The notes below the pieces were generated by a model. The model saw nothing but the letters and a program-made list of their open reading frames with translations, did not search any database and was not told the DNA's origin. The position numbers and the translations under genes are program-made. From assembly GCA_023248535.1 (NCBI GenBank), contig JAHFEJ010000019.1, positions 1 to 43,847 on the forward strand: DNA of 43,847 nt, written 5' to 3'. Of this stretch, positions 17,721 to 26,238 are shown one piece after another. Each line of letters starts with the position of its first letter. The stretch's first letter is position 1. Origin of the DNA: Nitrospinales bacterium. Its GTDB lineage: Bacteria; Nitrospinota_A; UBA7883; JACRGQ01.

Positions 17721-19235
17721 TTATTTTAAGAAATTCAGCAGTGAGGGCTGAATGATTTGGGCCGTTGTCCGGGCGGTCGCCTGATATGCCGACTGCAATA
17801 GCGAGAAATCCGATATGGCCTTGGCCATGTCCGCATCCTGCGCGTTGGAGAGCATGGTGGTGACGTCCGCTTTTGACGAGTCGAGTTGCGCGGTGTTGAC
17901 ATCGAGGCGGTTAATGCGCGCGCCGATTTCACCGCGCACCGCCGAGGTCGTGTCAATCGAGCTGGAAAGGTTGTCCAAAAGGCCCGATATCGCGCGGACA
18001 TCGTTTCCCTTAAGGGCGGCCGAGAGCCGTTGAAGGTTCAAGATCAGGTTGCGCCCGCCGCCGATCCCCAGTTGATCCGCCGTTTTGCCGGCGTTGATGT
18101 CTTTCGCGTACGCCACGGTGGCGGGGTTGTTTGAGGTCAAGGTCAGGGCGGTGCCGTTGGCATTCAGCCCTGCGGTCACATTCGCCCCGGAGGCATTGAT
18201 GGAGTTGATGATATCTCCCACTGTTGACGCCCCTGCGAACGATATCGTTGCGGAGGTGGCGCCGTTTATCACGGAGATATTGGCAAGGGGAAGCCCGATG
18301 CCGCCATACAGGTCGGCAAGCGCGGTGGCGGTGGTGACCGAAGGCCGCAGGCTGTCGCTTTTCATTGTTTGAACGGGACGGCTTCCCGCTATACCCAGCG
18401 TGGAAGCCACCGTGCCGGCCGTATCGGTGATCCGGACCGGGCCGGTAACGGTTGTGGTGTTGTTATCCACGATCTGGAAAGAGTAAGTGCCCGAAGCCGG
18501 GAGCGATGCCGTGACGTTCGCCCCCGAGGCATTGATGGCGCTGATCAGGTTGCCGACGGTCATGCCGGCGGTTACGTTTACGGTGCCGGTGCCTCCCGCG
18601 CGGTCAGTAATGGTGAAGGTTCCCGTGCCGACGCCTTGTCCCAGTTTCGTTGAGGAAAGCGGCGTGTTAAGGGTCAGCCGCGGCGACATGTCGGCCATAA
18701 GGAAATCAGACGCCTTGACCGTCGTGGCGATAGAAGTGTTTTCGCTAAGTGCGGCATCCAGCGGCGTTGTGTCTCCCTGATAAAGGCCGCTTGCCGAGAC
18801 GGGGGGGACATTGGTCGTGCGCCCGCTGAACAGGAAATCCGACCCAAATTTGCCGTTACCGGTTTGGATGGTGTGCTGGATAAGGTTATCGATTTCAAGC
18901 GACGTGGTAAGCCGGGTTTGGGGGGTTGAAGTGCCGCTGGACTGCCCCATCGCCAATTCGCGGGCACGGCTTGCCACGTCGGTGGTGGAGGAGATAAGCG
19001 ATTCGCTGCTGCTCAATATGCCTTTGGCCTTTTGGGTAAAGGTGGCGTAACGGTCGTTGCGGTCAAGCCGGGACTGATAATTCATTATTTCGCCGATTGC
19101 CAGCGGGTCGTCCGAGGGGCGGTTCACCCGCTTGCCGGAAGACAGCTGTTCAGACGACTTATACAGCCCCTCGTTTTGCGTGTACATGCTGATGAGGGAG
19201 TTGTTGTACATCATCTGGTTGGTGATTCTAAACAT
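17721..19235 (-). CDS. flgL: Flagellar hook-filament junction protein FlgL (HAP3)
   Basis: FlgL forms the layer between FlgK and the flagellin filament. The N-terminal flagellin-like helix is clear (MFRITNQMMYNNSL and EQLSSGKRVNRPSDDP), and the C-terminal helix ends in a family-like pattern (ARTTAQIIQPSLLNFLK). At 504 aa it is longer than the 300-odd residues of the enterobacterial protein. The extra length lies in the middle, which contains two Flagellin_IN-type repeats sharing the core INASGANVTA (about residues 235 and 345); these are surface-exposed insertions in other flagellins. GAGGT precedes the ATG. It follows flgK by 41 bp. Confidence 0.94.
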   Translation of the reverse strand: MFRITNQMMYNNSLISMYTQNEGLYKSSEQLSSGKRVNRPSDDPLAIGEIMNYQSRLDRNDRYATFTQKAKGILSSSESLISSTTDVASRARELAMGQSSGTSTPQTRLTTSLEIDNLIQHTIQTGNGKFGSDFLFSGRTTNVPPVSASGLYQGDTTPLDAALSENTSIATTVKASDFLMADMSPRLTLNTPLSSTKLGQGVGTGTFTITDRAGGTGTVNVTAGMTVGNLISAINASGANVTASLPASGTYSFQIVDNNTTTVTGPVRITDTAGTVASTLGIAGSRPVQTMKSDSLRPSVTTATALADLYGGIGLPLANISVINGATSATISFAGASTVGDIINSINASGANVTAGLNANGTALTLTSNNPATVAYAKDINAGKTADQLGIGGGRNLILNLQRLSAALKGNDVRAISGLLDNLSSSIDTTSAVRGEIGARINRLDVNTAQLDSSKADVTTMLSNAQDADMAKAISDFSLLQSAYQATARTTAQIIQPSLLNFLK

Positions 19236-19276
19236 AAGCTACCTCTTTTTCTCCATAACGCCGAACCGTCTATTCA

Positions 19277-20968
19277 TTACTTGATGTTCAACAGGGTTTG
19301 TATCATTTCATCGATGGTGGTGATGGTCTTGGCGGCCGCGCCATAGGCCTGTTGGTACTTCACCAGATTTATCATTTCCTCGTCCAACGCCACACCGGAT
19401 GACTGTTGGCGCAAATTGTCCAGCTGATTTGAAACGGCTTCGGCCAGTTTCCTTCCGGATGTCGCGGCCTGCGTGGTGGAGCCGACGCCCCCCACGGTGG
19501 CGCCGTAATAATCGGTGTAGGTATAGACGCCAGAGGTGGCTCCCGCCGTACTCCATGCTCCGCCAATAGTTTTGCCATATTGCAGCGAAGCGATCTGCTC
19601 AGCGGCGATGCCGTCGCCCCAGCGGGTGGTGCTGCCGGCCGCAACTTTGTTCAGGTCGTTCTGCACCGTCGGGTTGACCCCGATCATGAAAGCCGAGTTA
19701 AAAGCTCCACTGATGTCGAAGCTGTCGCCGGCGTTGGGCGCGCCTGTGAGGGCGATTGAAATGCCCCGCTGTTGGAAAAAGGTGAGCGGAGATCCGGCCG
19801 TAAAGCTGAACGTGCCGGAGGCGGTGCCTTTATCAATGTTGTTGACGGAATAAGTGCCCCCCGCGCCAAAACTGATCCGGTAATGATCGAGATTGATATT
19901 GTCGGGGTTCAAAACAGTGCCGGGCTGCAACGTGCCGGTGCCGGTGTTCAGATTGCTGGCGCGGCCGCCGGGGGCAAGCCCGTTGAAGAAGTTATTCCCG
20001 GTGCCGCCATCCAGGCCAAACGCTCCCGCATGGATGCGGTTGACATCCCGTATGACCGACGCCGTGAGGGTGTCAAGCTGGTTTTGGACCTTTATAAGGT
20101 CTTGATCGCGCAGGGTGGTCCATGCCCCCATCTGTCCCGCGGAAATGTCGTTGGTGATGTTCACTTTGTTCCCGGCGGAGTCGGCCCAAAAAACCGAGCT
20201 GGTTGCGGGATCCGATGGATTCTGCCGGGTGCTCAGCGTGAAATTGTTTTCTCCCGTCACCAGCGGGCGGCCGGTCTTCATGTAGACGGACACCTCACCG
20301 TTATTGGCCTCGGCGTACCCGATGTCCATATAGCTGGCGACCTGCTTGATAAGCCCTTCGCGCCGGTCACGGTAGTCGTTCGCCACCGCGCCGTTCGATT
20401 CGGTCTCGTGTATCGTTTTGTTGAGGGAGGCGATCTGCGAGGTAAGGTTGTTGATGATCGGAACCGCGCCGGTTATTTTAAGGTCGGTATCGCGCCGCGT
20501 CTGCTGAACCTGGCCGGCGGCGAACGAAACCTTGGCCGAAAGGGATTTGGCTTTTTCCACCACGTCGTTCCGCTCCGTGGCCCCGGACGGGTTGGTCGCC
20601 AGGTTGTAATAGCTCTGGAAGAAGTTGCTCAATGCGTTGTTTATGCCGCTGCCGGTGGTCTCGTTCATCACGGTATCCACGCGGTTCATAATGGTTTCGC
20701 GGGCCTGGTAATTGTTCAAATTGAAGTTGGCCGACAACTGCTGGTTGTAAAGGAACTGGTCGAAATTCCGTGTCACGGAGGCAACGGTCACGCCGGTGCC
20801 GATGAAATGATTTCCCTGATTAACCGGGAACTGCGCTTGCAGTATGGCGGTTTGCTTGTTGAAATCGGGATTGTTCACGTTGGCGACGTTTTGGCCGGTC
20901 ACTTCGATGGCGGTCTGCGCCGACAGCAGCGCCCACTTGGCCGTATTCATCGCTCCATAGATGTTCAT
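19277..20968 (-). CDS. flgK: Flagellar hook-associated protein FlgK (HAP1)
   Basis: FlgK caps the hook and joins it to FlgL. The 563-aa protein begins MNIYGAMNTAKWALLSAQTA with the rod/hook signature VTGQNVANVNNPDFNKQ, and ends with the matching C-terminal helix (EEMINLVKYQQAYGAAAKTI). The central part is variable, as in other FlgK proteins. Its ATG lies one base after the flgN stop, which makes sense because FlgN is the FlgK/FlgL export chaperone. The ORFs on the opposite strand here are shadows. Confidence 0.96.
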   Translation of the reverse strand: MNIYGAMNTAKWALLSAQTAIEVTGQNVANVNNPDFNKQTAILQAQFPVNQGNHFIGTGVTVASVTRNFDQFLYNQQLSANFNLNNYQARETIMNRVDTVMNETTGSGINNALSNFFQSYYNLATNPSGATERNDVVEKAKSLSAKVSFAAGQVQQTRRDTDLKITGAVPIINNLTSQIASLNKTIHETESNGAVANDYRDRREGLIKQVASYMDIGYAEANNGEVSVYMKTGRPLVTGENNFTLSTRQNPSDPATSSVFWADSAGNKVNITNDISAGQMGAWTTLRDQDLIKVQNQLDTLTASVIRDVNRIHAGAFGLDGGTGNNFFNGLAPGGRASNLNTGTGTLQPGTVLNPDNINLDHYRISFGAGGTYSVNNIDKGTASGTFSFTAGSPLTFFQQRGISIALTGAPNAGDSFDISGAFNSAFMIGVNPTVQNDLNKVAAGSTTRWGDGIAAEQIASLQYGKTIGGAWSTAGATSGVYTYTDYYGATVGGVGSTTQAATSGRKLAEAVSNQLDNLRQQSSGVALDEEMINLVKYQQAYGAAAKTITTIDEMIQTLLNIK

Positions 20969-20969
20969 T

Positions 20970-21473
20970 TCAGAAGGACCTCGTCACCATCACGCCGGGG
21001 CGCATTTTGCCGCTCATCGTCTTCGTGTTTGAATAGGTGGATGTTTCACCGCCCGTCAGCGCGGTGGCGCAACGGATGGTATCCACAACCGTGTCCAGCG
21101 CCCGGCCGATCAGGCGGCGGCCGAAATCGCTTTTTTCCCGTGCGGTTTTTGCGGCGTTTTTAAGGCGGCCGCCGGCCGACAGCAGTTCCGCCTTCAATGC
21201 GCGCCCTTCCGGCGCGGCGGCGATTTCCGCCAGCGTAATAGTTATGGAGTCCCGTTTCATGGCGGCGGCTATTTCTTTCTGCAGCGCATTGCGGGCTTTG
21301 TCCGCGGCCAACAGGTTAACCGCCAGCTTTTGCTTTTCAACCATAAGCGTGGCGAGGCGGGGGAGGTCGCACGCCTGAACCGCAAGCTGTTCCATCTCGC
21401 AGTTGCGCGATAAGTCTTCGTAGAGGCGCACGGTATCCTCCAGCAATTCCAGCAGGCGGGCCGTGGCGTTCAC
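20970..21473 (-). CDS. flgN: FlgN-like flagellar export chaperone
   Basis: FlgN keeps FlgK and FlgL unfolded and delivers them to the flagellar export gate. The 167-aa protein is mostly helical (LLELLEDTVRLYEDLSRNCE, then a Lys/Ala-rich coiled region) and ends in a flexible tail with TYSNTKTMSG, similar to the tail of many FlgN proteins. Position is decisive: it starts with GTG overlapping the flgJ stop (GTGA) and lies directly before flgK. Sequence conservation in this family is weak, so the call rests on both length and context. No flgM (anti-sigma-28) gene is found between flgJ and flgN, where it often sits. Confidence 0.83.
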   Translation of the reverse strand: MNATARLLELLEDTVRLYEDLSRNCEMEQLAVQACDLPRLATLMVEKQKLAVNLLAADKARNALQKEIAAAMKRDSITITLAEIAAAPEGRALKAELLSAGGRLKNAAKTAREKSDFGRRLIGRALDTVVDTIRCATALTGGETSTYSNTKTMSGKMRPGVMVTRSF

Positions 21474-21826
21474 TTTATTGCTCCCATGTTCTTTTCAGCC
21501 TTTAATGAGGCGAGGTACGCTTTTGAAAAGGTGTTGTACAGGTTTTCAGCGATGCCGCTGCCACCGGTTTTCGCCATTTGTCCGGAAAGTTTGTCGTCCA
21601 TCATTCCTTTGTATATCTCTTCGGCGTTACCGCCGTTAAGATAACCGCCCTTCGGCACGGTTTTTCTCATGGCGTCCACAACCTGCTTCATGAAAAAACC
21701 CTCATATTCCTGCGAGAGGCCCTTCAGCTTGTCCAAATCCCTCTTTTGCGGCTCGGTAAGCCCTTCGGGCGCCGGCGCGAAGTGGGGCTTCTGGACCGGG
21801 CGGATGTTGCCCGTAATTCCGCTCAT
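21470..21826 (-). CDS. flgJ: FlgJ-type rod-binding protein (no muramidase domain)
   Basis: The N-terminal domain of FlgJ caps the growing flagellar rod. This 118-aa protein contains only that domain: the EYEGFFMKQVVDAMRKTVPKGG core and the GNAEEIYKGMMDDKLSGQMAKTGG-type helix are clear. The C-terminal peptidoglycan hydrolase found in enterobacterial FlgJ is absent, so cell wall opening must rely on another enzyme outside this window. The start overlaps the flgI stop as ATGA, and the end overlaps flgN. Confidence 0.92.
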   Translation of the reverse strand: MSGITGNIRPVQKPHFAPAPEGLTEPQKRDLDKLKGLSQEYEGFFMKQVVDAMRKTVPKGGYLNGGNAEEIYKGMMDDKLSGQMAKTGGSGIAENLYNTFSKAYLASLKAEKNMGAIK

Positions 21827-22956
21827 AAAATCTCCAACTCGGCGTTCAAGGCGCCCGAGGCATGCAATGAACGGAAGATCGCCACGAGATCCTGGGGCGA
21901 TACGCCCAAGGCGTTCAGCGCCGCGACCAGTTCGTTGATGCTGGTGTTTTTCTTCAGCATGTTTATTTTGCCCTTTTGGCCCTGTACCACAGGCGCGGCC
22001 GCCGCCGGTTCGGTTGCCGGGGCCATTTGGGATGAAACATCCACGGTGCGGCGGACTTGTAAAGTGATATCGGCGAACGAAATGGCGACATCATGTATCT
22101 CCACGTTGTCGCCGATCACCACCGTGCCGCTTTTTTCATCCAGCACCACGCGGGCCGGCATATCGCTGGTCACATTCAACACCTCTATCTCGCTCATGAA
22201 GCCGAAGGGGTTGGCCGCGAATTTCGATGGAACCTGCACTTCCACGGTGCCGGCATCCAGGCCGCGGGCGGTATCTTTGCCGTATTTTGTATTGACGGCG
22301 GCGACCACGGAAGACGCCGTGGTGAAATCCGGCTTGCTCAGCAGGATGTTAAACTGCGATTTTTGCGCGAAGTCGTTCGGCACTTCTTTTTCCACGATCG
22401 CTCCGTCCGCGATGATGCCGGTGGTCGGCACCAGTTCCACATTGCCCTTTTTACCGGGCTTGCGGGTAACGGCCAAAAGTCCTTGCGCCACGGCATATAC
22501 TTCGCCATTGGGGGCTTTCAGCGGGGTCATAAGCAGGGTGCCTCCTTCAAGGCTCTTTGCATCTCCCAGCGAGGAGACGGATACATCCAGCTTGGTTCCC
22601 GGCTTCGAGAAAGGGGGGAGCGCGGCGGTTACCATAACCGCGGCCACGTTCTCCACCTTCACGTCACGCAGGAAGCGGGTTTGCGATACCCCGATCTGCG
22701 GGCCGGTCAGTTGGCGGATGTCGACGGTGGTTCCCAGCCGCTTGAGCATTGCGATAAGCGTTTGCGCGGTGAATGGGGTCTTCGACGTGTGGTCGCCGCT
22801 GTTTTTCAGGCCGACCATCAGGCCGTAACCGATGAGCTGGTTTTGGCGCATGCCCTGTATATTGGAGATGTCCTTGATCCGCGATGCGTTGGCCGCGGCG
22901 GGGAAGGCCAGCAGGGCGGCTACCGCCGCCGCGCTTATGAGCTTTGTCATGTTCAT
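21823..22956 (-). CDS. flgI: Flagellar P-ring protein FlgI
   Basis: FlgI forms the periplasmic P-ring around the rod. The 377-aa precursor starts with a signal peptide (about 24 residues ending ANA) followed by SRIKDISNIQGMRQNQLIGYGL, the family hallmark. GTTVDIRQLTGPQIGVSQTRFLRDVKVENVAAVMVTA-type core sequence follows, and the C-terminal part has the usual GTVVIGDNVEIHDVAISF. The ATG is preceded by AAAGGAAGG. With FlgH this gene shows the organism has a two-membrane envelope. Confidence 0.96.
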   Translation of the reverse strand: MNMTKLISAAAVAALLAFPAAANASRIKDISNIQGMRQNQLIGYGLMVGLKNSGDHTSKTPFTAQTLIAMLKRLGTTVDIRQLTGPQIGVSQTRFLRDVKVENVAAVMVTAALPPFSKPGTKLDVSVSSLGDAKSLEGGTLLMTPLKAPNGEVYAVAQGLLAVTRKPGKKGNVELVPTTGIIADGAIVEKEVPNDFAQKSQFNILLSKPDFTTASSVVAAVNTKYGKDTARGLDAGTVEVQVPSKFAANPFGFMSEIEVLNVTSDMPARVVLDEKSGTVVIGDNVEIHDVAISFADITLQVRRTVDVSSQMAPATEPAAAAPVVQGQKGKINMLKKNTSINELVAALNALGVSPQDLVAIFRSLHASGALNAELEIL

Positions 22957-22968
22957 GTCAGCCTTCCT

Positions 22969-23619
22969 TTAAAAGGGCCAGATTTTCTTGAACAGCGATG
23001 TGGCCCATCCGCCATTGTTGGAGTTGTCAAGATCGCCCACGCCGTCATACTGGATTTCGGAGTTGGCGATCTTTGTGGACATGATCGAGTTGTCGAAATT
23101 GATGTCTTCCTGCCGCACAACGCCGGTAATGTGAATGAACTGGTCTTCGTTGTTGATCTTCATTTTCCGGCGTCCTTCGATCTTCATGTTCCCGTTGGTG
23201 AATACTTCCATCACCATGACGGAGATGGTGGCGGTGAGCGCGTCGTTCCGGCCGCTGCTTCCTGTGCCGCGGTAATCTTCGCCGCCCCCAAGGGCGATAT
23301 TGGTCGCGGGAGAGGTGCCACCGGTGGAAATACCGATGGAGTTCTGTGTTCTGCTGGTGGTGGTGTTGGTGGTGGTGTTTAACGCCTTCACGCTTTCCAC
23401 CAGATAGACGGTGACGATGTCCCCCACGCGCAACGCCTTGTTATCGGCGAAAAGCATGTTTGGGCCGTTCTGGCCGGGCCAGAGCGAGCCTTCGGTGGAG
23501 GTCGTCTTCACCGGTTCCGGATCGGGAACGATCATGGTGGGTATCTGTTTTCCCGCGCAGGCGGAAAGTCCACCGAGAAGAATGGCCGCCAGCAGCGCCG
23601 TTTTCAGGTTCCTGTTCAT
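22969..23619 (-). CDS. flgH: Flagellar L-ring lipoprotein FlgH
   Basis: FlgH is an outer-membrane lipoprotein that forms the L-ring. The track starts at a TTG (23625), but the ATG at 23619 is better placed, six bases after AAGGAG; this gives 216 aa. A lipobox with LSAC (Cys near residue 21) ends the signal peptide. Family marks include SLWPGQNGPNMLFADNKALRVGDIVTV and the C-terminal segment with VRQEDINFDNSIMSTKIANSEIQYDGVG. It lies 12 bp before flgI in the same operon. Confidence 0.95.
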   Translation of the reverse strand: MNRNLKTALLAAILLGGLSACAGKQIPTMIVPDPEPVKTTSTEGSLWPGQNGPNMLFADNKALRVGDIVTVYLVESVKALNTTTNTTTSRTQNSIGISTGGTSPATNIALGGGEDYRGTGSSGRNDALTATISVMVMEVFTNGNMKIEGRRKMKINNEDQFIHITGVVRQEDINFDNSIMSTKIANSEIQYDGVGDLDNSNNGGWATSLFKKIWPF

Positions 23620-23637
23620 CGCCAACTCCTTGTTACC

Positions 23638-24384
23638 TTAAAAATTCACCTGTACCGTGCCCGCGTCCACCACCTTGCCGAACAGCCTTTTGTTCGACCG
23701 GAGGTTAAGCACCGGTATCAGTTCGCCTATGCTGCCGTCTTTTTTTGCGACCCCGCGGGTGGTCAGCTTTACCTCGCTGTTTTCCGCCACCAACAGAACG
23801 AGGTCGCCGGCCTTTACATCCACCCCCTTGGCCAGGTTGGCTTTCGCCACCGGGCGGTTTGGCTGGATGTTCCGTTCAGCCACTTGACCTACTGCTTCTG
23901 CAAGGTCCGTGCAAAAATCGGTTGCCGCGCCGTGGAGATTCATTTTTTCCATCCGGAGCATCCCCTCCGTGATGGTGGTTCCTTTAGGAATCCGCTCGGT
24001 GGCCACCGCCACTTCCGCCTGTATCTCAACTCTGGCTGATACATTTATCTTCTTGATTTCATTGTCGTTGCTGTAGAAGGTCGCCTCTCCGATCACATTT
24101 TCCATCCCCTTGGAGGCGCGGAGCACGGTAAACCGGTAGTCGTCGAATTTCGCGGGGATATTTTCATTGCCGGAAACGCTAATGTTTAAAATGCGGTACT
24201 CCGATACGGTATCTGAAAGCGCCGATGCAAGGTATTCGCCGATGGATTTTTCAAAAAATGCGGCAGTTTTTGCATCCGAGGCGGCAGAAATTTCCCGCCG
24301 CTCAACCGCTTCCCCACGCCCCGCCGCCAGCAGAACCAGCAGTAGGGCCGCGCCGGTCAAACACCCTCCGAAGTTCTTAATCAT
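23638..24384 (-). CDS. flgA: P-ring assembly chaperone FlgA
   Basis: FlgA is a periplasmic chaperone for P-ring formation. The 248-aa product has a signal peptide (about 26 residues) and a C-terminal SAF-like domain: ATERIPKGTTITEGML, then a segment ending AERNIQPNRPVAKANLAKGVDVKAGDLVLLV, and the closing LNLRSNKRLFGKVVDAGTVQV. These match the family pattern. It starts five bases after flgG with no strong ribosome site, so it is probably translated by coupling. The order flgG-flgA-flgH-flgI is common in proteobacteria. Confidence 0.93.
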   Translation of the reverse strand: MIKNFGGCLTGAALLLVLLAAGRGEAVERREISAASDAKTAAFFEKSIGEYLASALSDTVSEYRILNISVSGNENIPAKFDDYRFTVLRASKGMENVIGEATFYSNDNEIKKINVSARVEIQAEVAVATERIPKGTTITEGMLRMEKMNLHGAATDFCTDLAEAVGQVAERNIQPNRPVAKANLAKGVDVKAGDLVLLVAENSEVKLTTRGVAKKDGSIGELIPVLNLRSNKRLFGKVVDAGTVQVNF

Positions 24385-24389
24385 GGCAA

Positions 24390-25178
24390 TTACCGTTTCG
24401 TGTTGTTGGCGGTCTGGAGCATTTCATCAGAGGTGGTTATCGCTTTTGAGTTAAGCTCGTAAGCCCGCTGGGCGAGGATCATGTTGGTAAGCTCTTCCAC
24501 CACATTGACGTTGGATGATTCGATGAAACCCTGTTGCACCTGTCCCATCTCGTTAGAGCCGGGATTGGCTATTGTCGGAGTGCCGGAGGCCGCGGTTTCT
24601 TTGTAGAGTCCGCGCCCGACCGAGACAAGCCCCGCCGGGTTGATGAAGTTGGCCACTTCTATCTGGCCCACCACGGTGGCGACGGTTTGGCCCGGCTGCA
24701 TCACCGATACCTGGCCGGTGGCGGCGATGCTCACATTTATCGCGTCCTGCGGGATGGTGATCGGCGGCTCCATCGGTTCGCCGTCGGCCGTCACCAGCTG
24801 TCCGGCGCTATCAAGACGGAACGCCCCCATGCGGCTGTAGGCCGTGGTGCCGTCCGGCTGAAGCACCTGAAAGAATCCTTTTCCCTGAATGGCCATATCC
24901 AGCTCGTTGCCGGTCTGCTGGAAATCCCCTTGCGAGAAGAGTTTCGATACGGCCGAAAGTCTCGAGCCCATGCCGACCTGAATGCCTGTCGGCACCTGGC
25001 TGCCGGTGGGCGTTTCCGTGCCGGGCATCCGCATCGTGTGGTACAGAAGGTCCTGGAATTCGGGGCGGCTGCGCTTGAAGCCCATGGTGCCCACGTTGGC
25101 CAGGTTGTTTGAAATAACGTTGATGTTTTCCTGCATCGCGCCCATGCCGGTCGCGGCGGTGTAAAGCGAGCGAATCAT
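24390..25178 (-). CDS. flgG: Flagellar distal rod protein FlgG
   Basis: FlgG forms the distal rod, the drive shaft through the P and L rings. The 262-aa length is typical. The N-terminal rod signature (SLYTAATGMGAMQENINVIS and NNLANVGTMGFK) and the C-terminal one (EELTNMILAQRAYELNSKAI, TSDEMLQ) are intact. AAAGGAG precedes the ATG by eight bases. It follows flgF by 24 bp. Confidence 0.97.
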   Translation of the reverse strand: MIRSLYTAATGMGAMQENINVISNNLANVGTMGFKRSRPEFQDLLYHTMRMPGTETPTGSQVPTGIQVGMGSRLSAVSKLFSQGDFQQTGNELDMAIQGKGFFQVLQPDGTTAYSRMGAFRLDSAGQLVTADGEPMEPPITIPQDAINVSIAATGQVSVMQPGQTVATVVGQIEVANFINPAGLVSVGRGLYKETAASGTPTIANPGSNEMGQVQQGFIESSNVNVVEELTNMILAQRAYELNSKAITTSDEMLQTANNTKR

Positions 25179-25202
25179 AGCGGTTCTCCTTTAATAAATT
25201 CG

Positions 25203-25973
25203 TTATGGCCGGGCTACATCAGTGATGAGCCGGGTTGTCATGTCGTCATTCGAGTGAATCGTTTTTTGAAATGCTTCATAGGTGCGCAAGGCGGTGATCA
25301 TCCGGGTCATCTCCACCACCGGGTTGATGTTGGAAGCCTCAAGATACCCCTGCCTCACCTGAGCGGCCGGTGGCGCCGGTTCCATCCCGTCGGCAGCCAC
25401 GAAAAACCCCTGTCCCGATTTTTTCAATTGGGTCCGGTCGGCAAAATCAACAATTTTAAGTTGGTCGGTTCCCCCGCCGGAGACGGTTATCTGCCCGTCT
25501 TCCCGCACCGAGAACTCTTCGTTTCCCACGGTGATCGGGCTGCCGCGCTGGCCCAGCACCTTATAGCCGTCAGCCGTGACCAGTTGGCCCGCGGAGTCGA
25601 TCTTGAAAGCGCCGCCGCGGGTATAACGTTCCCCCATCGGCGTTTCCACCGCCATGAATCCCCCGCCGTCAAGCGCGATATCGAAGGTATTGCCGGTCTT
25701 TTGCAATGGGCCCTGTTCAAAATTGGTGTAGCTTTGCGAACTGAACATATAGGCGGTGTCATCCGTTTTGTTTCCCATGATGCCCGCCTTGATCTCATCC
25801 GAAGTCGGCGCGGCCGCGCCGGGCGCTTCCGTTTTATGGAGGTATGTTTGGAAAAGCATGCGATCCGCCTTGAAGCCCGATGTATTCATGTTCGCCATGT
25901 TGTTGGCGATGATGTCCATCGCCCGCTCTTGGGCAAGGCTGCCGCTGGTTGCCACGTATATCCCTTTATTCAA
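25203..25973 (-). CDS. flgF: Flagellar rod protein FlgF
   Basis: FlgF is a proximal rod component related to FlgG. The 256-aa protein begins MNKGIYVATSGSLAQERAMD with NNMANMNTSGFKADR, and ends with NPVVEMTRMITALRTYEAFQ and HSNDDMT, matching rod proteins; the shorter core and position before flgG favour FlgF. The start is TTG at 25973, with AGGAGG just upstream; a nearby ATG (25978) is out of frame and hits a stop after two codons. It is the first gene of the flagellar operon and lies about 40 bp from a candidate sigma-54 promoter. Confidence 0.93.
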   Translation of the reverse strand: MNKGIYVATSGSLAQERAMDIIANNMANMNTSGFKADRMLFQTYLHKTEAPGAAAPTSDEIKAGIMGNKTDDTAYMFSSQSYTNFEQGPLQKTGNTFDIALDGGGFMAVETPMGERYTRGGAFKIDSAGQLVTADGYKVLGQRGSPITVGNEEFSVREDGQITVSGGGTDQLKIVDFADRTQLKKSGQGFFVAADGMEPAPPAAQVRQGYLEASNINPVVEMTRMITALRTYEAFQKTIHSNDDMTTRLITDVARP

Positions 25974-25985
25974 AGCATCCTCCTG

Positions 25986-26238
25986 TCAAAATTTCCAACT
26001 CCACTGTTAGTTAATTCAAGAGCTGTGCCATAACGCCATTCCTTCGTGCAGCTTTCCCGTTTTAGCGTTACTAAAGGCATTGTTTTATAGGGTTATAAAA
26101 CTGTTGGGCGGGCATCAGAGGGGGGATGGCCTATCTTCACCCAATATCTATCGGGAAGAGGGACGGCGTCAGATAAGGCATTATTTTCCCCAAACCGTCA
26201 AAGCTCCCCACAGGGTCATATATAATTGTCGTTGCCAT
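25986..26238. other. Divergent intergenic region between flgF and the GT87 gene
   Basis: Apart from the sigma-54-like site there is no supported gene here. A TATAAT at 26221-26226 could be a -10 for the GT87 gene, but the matching -35 (GTCAAA or TCAAAG) is poor. Confidence 0.4.
26016..26030 (-). promoter_or_regulatory. Candidate sigma-54 promoter of the flagellar operon
   Basis: Read on the minus strand, TGGCAC is followed after five bases by TTGA, against the consensus TGGCACG-N4-TTGC. The spacing is exact with two mismatches (G to A, and C to A in the -12). Transcription would begin near 26004, about 30 nt before flgF. Sigma-54 control of rod/ring/hook genes is common in flagellated bacteria. 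Confidence 0.5.

Noticed and set aside
19772-23382. Long plus-strand ORFs (463, 416 and 429 aa) across flgK, flgJ, flgI and flgH
   Set aside because: The minus-strand frames are well-known flagellar proteins; these are shadows caused by the GC-rich third codon positions.
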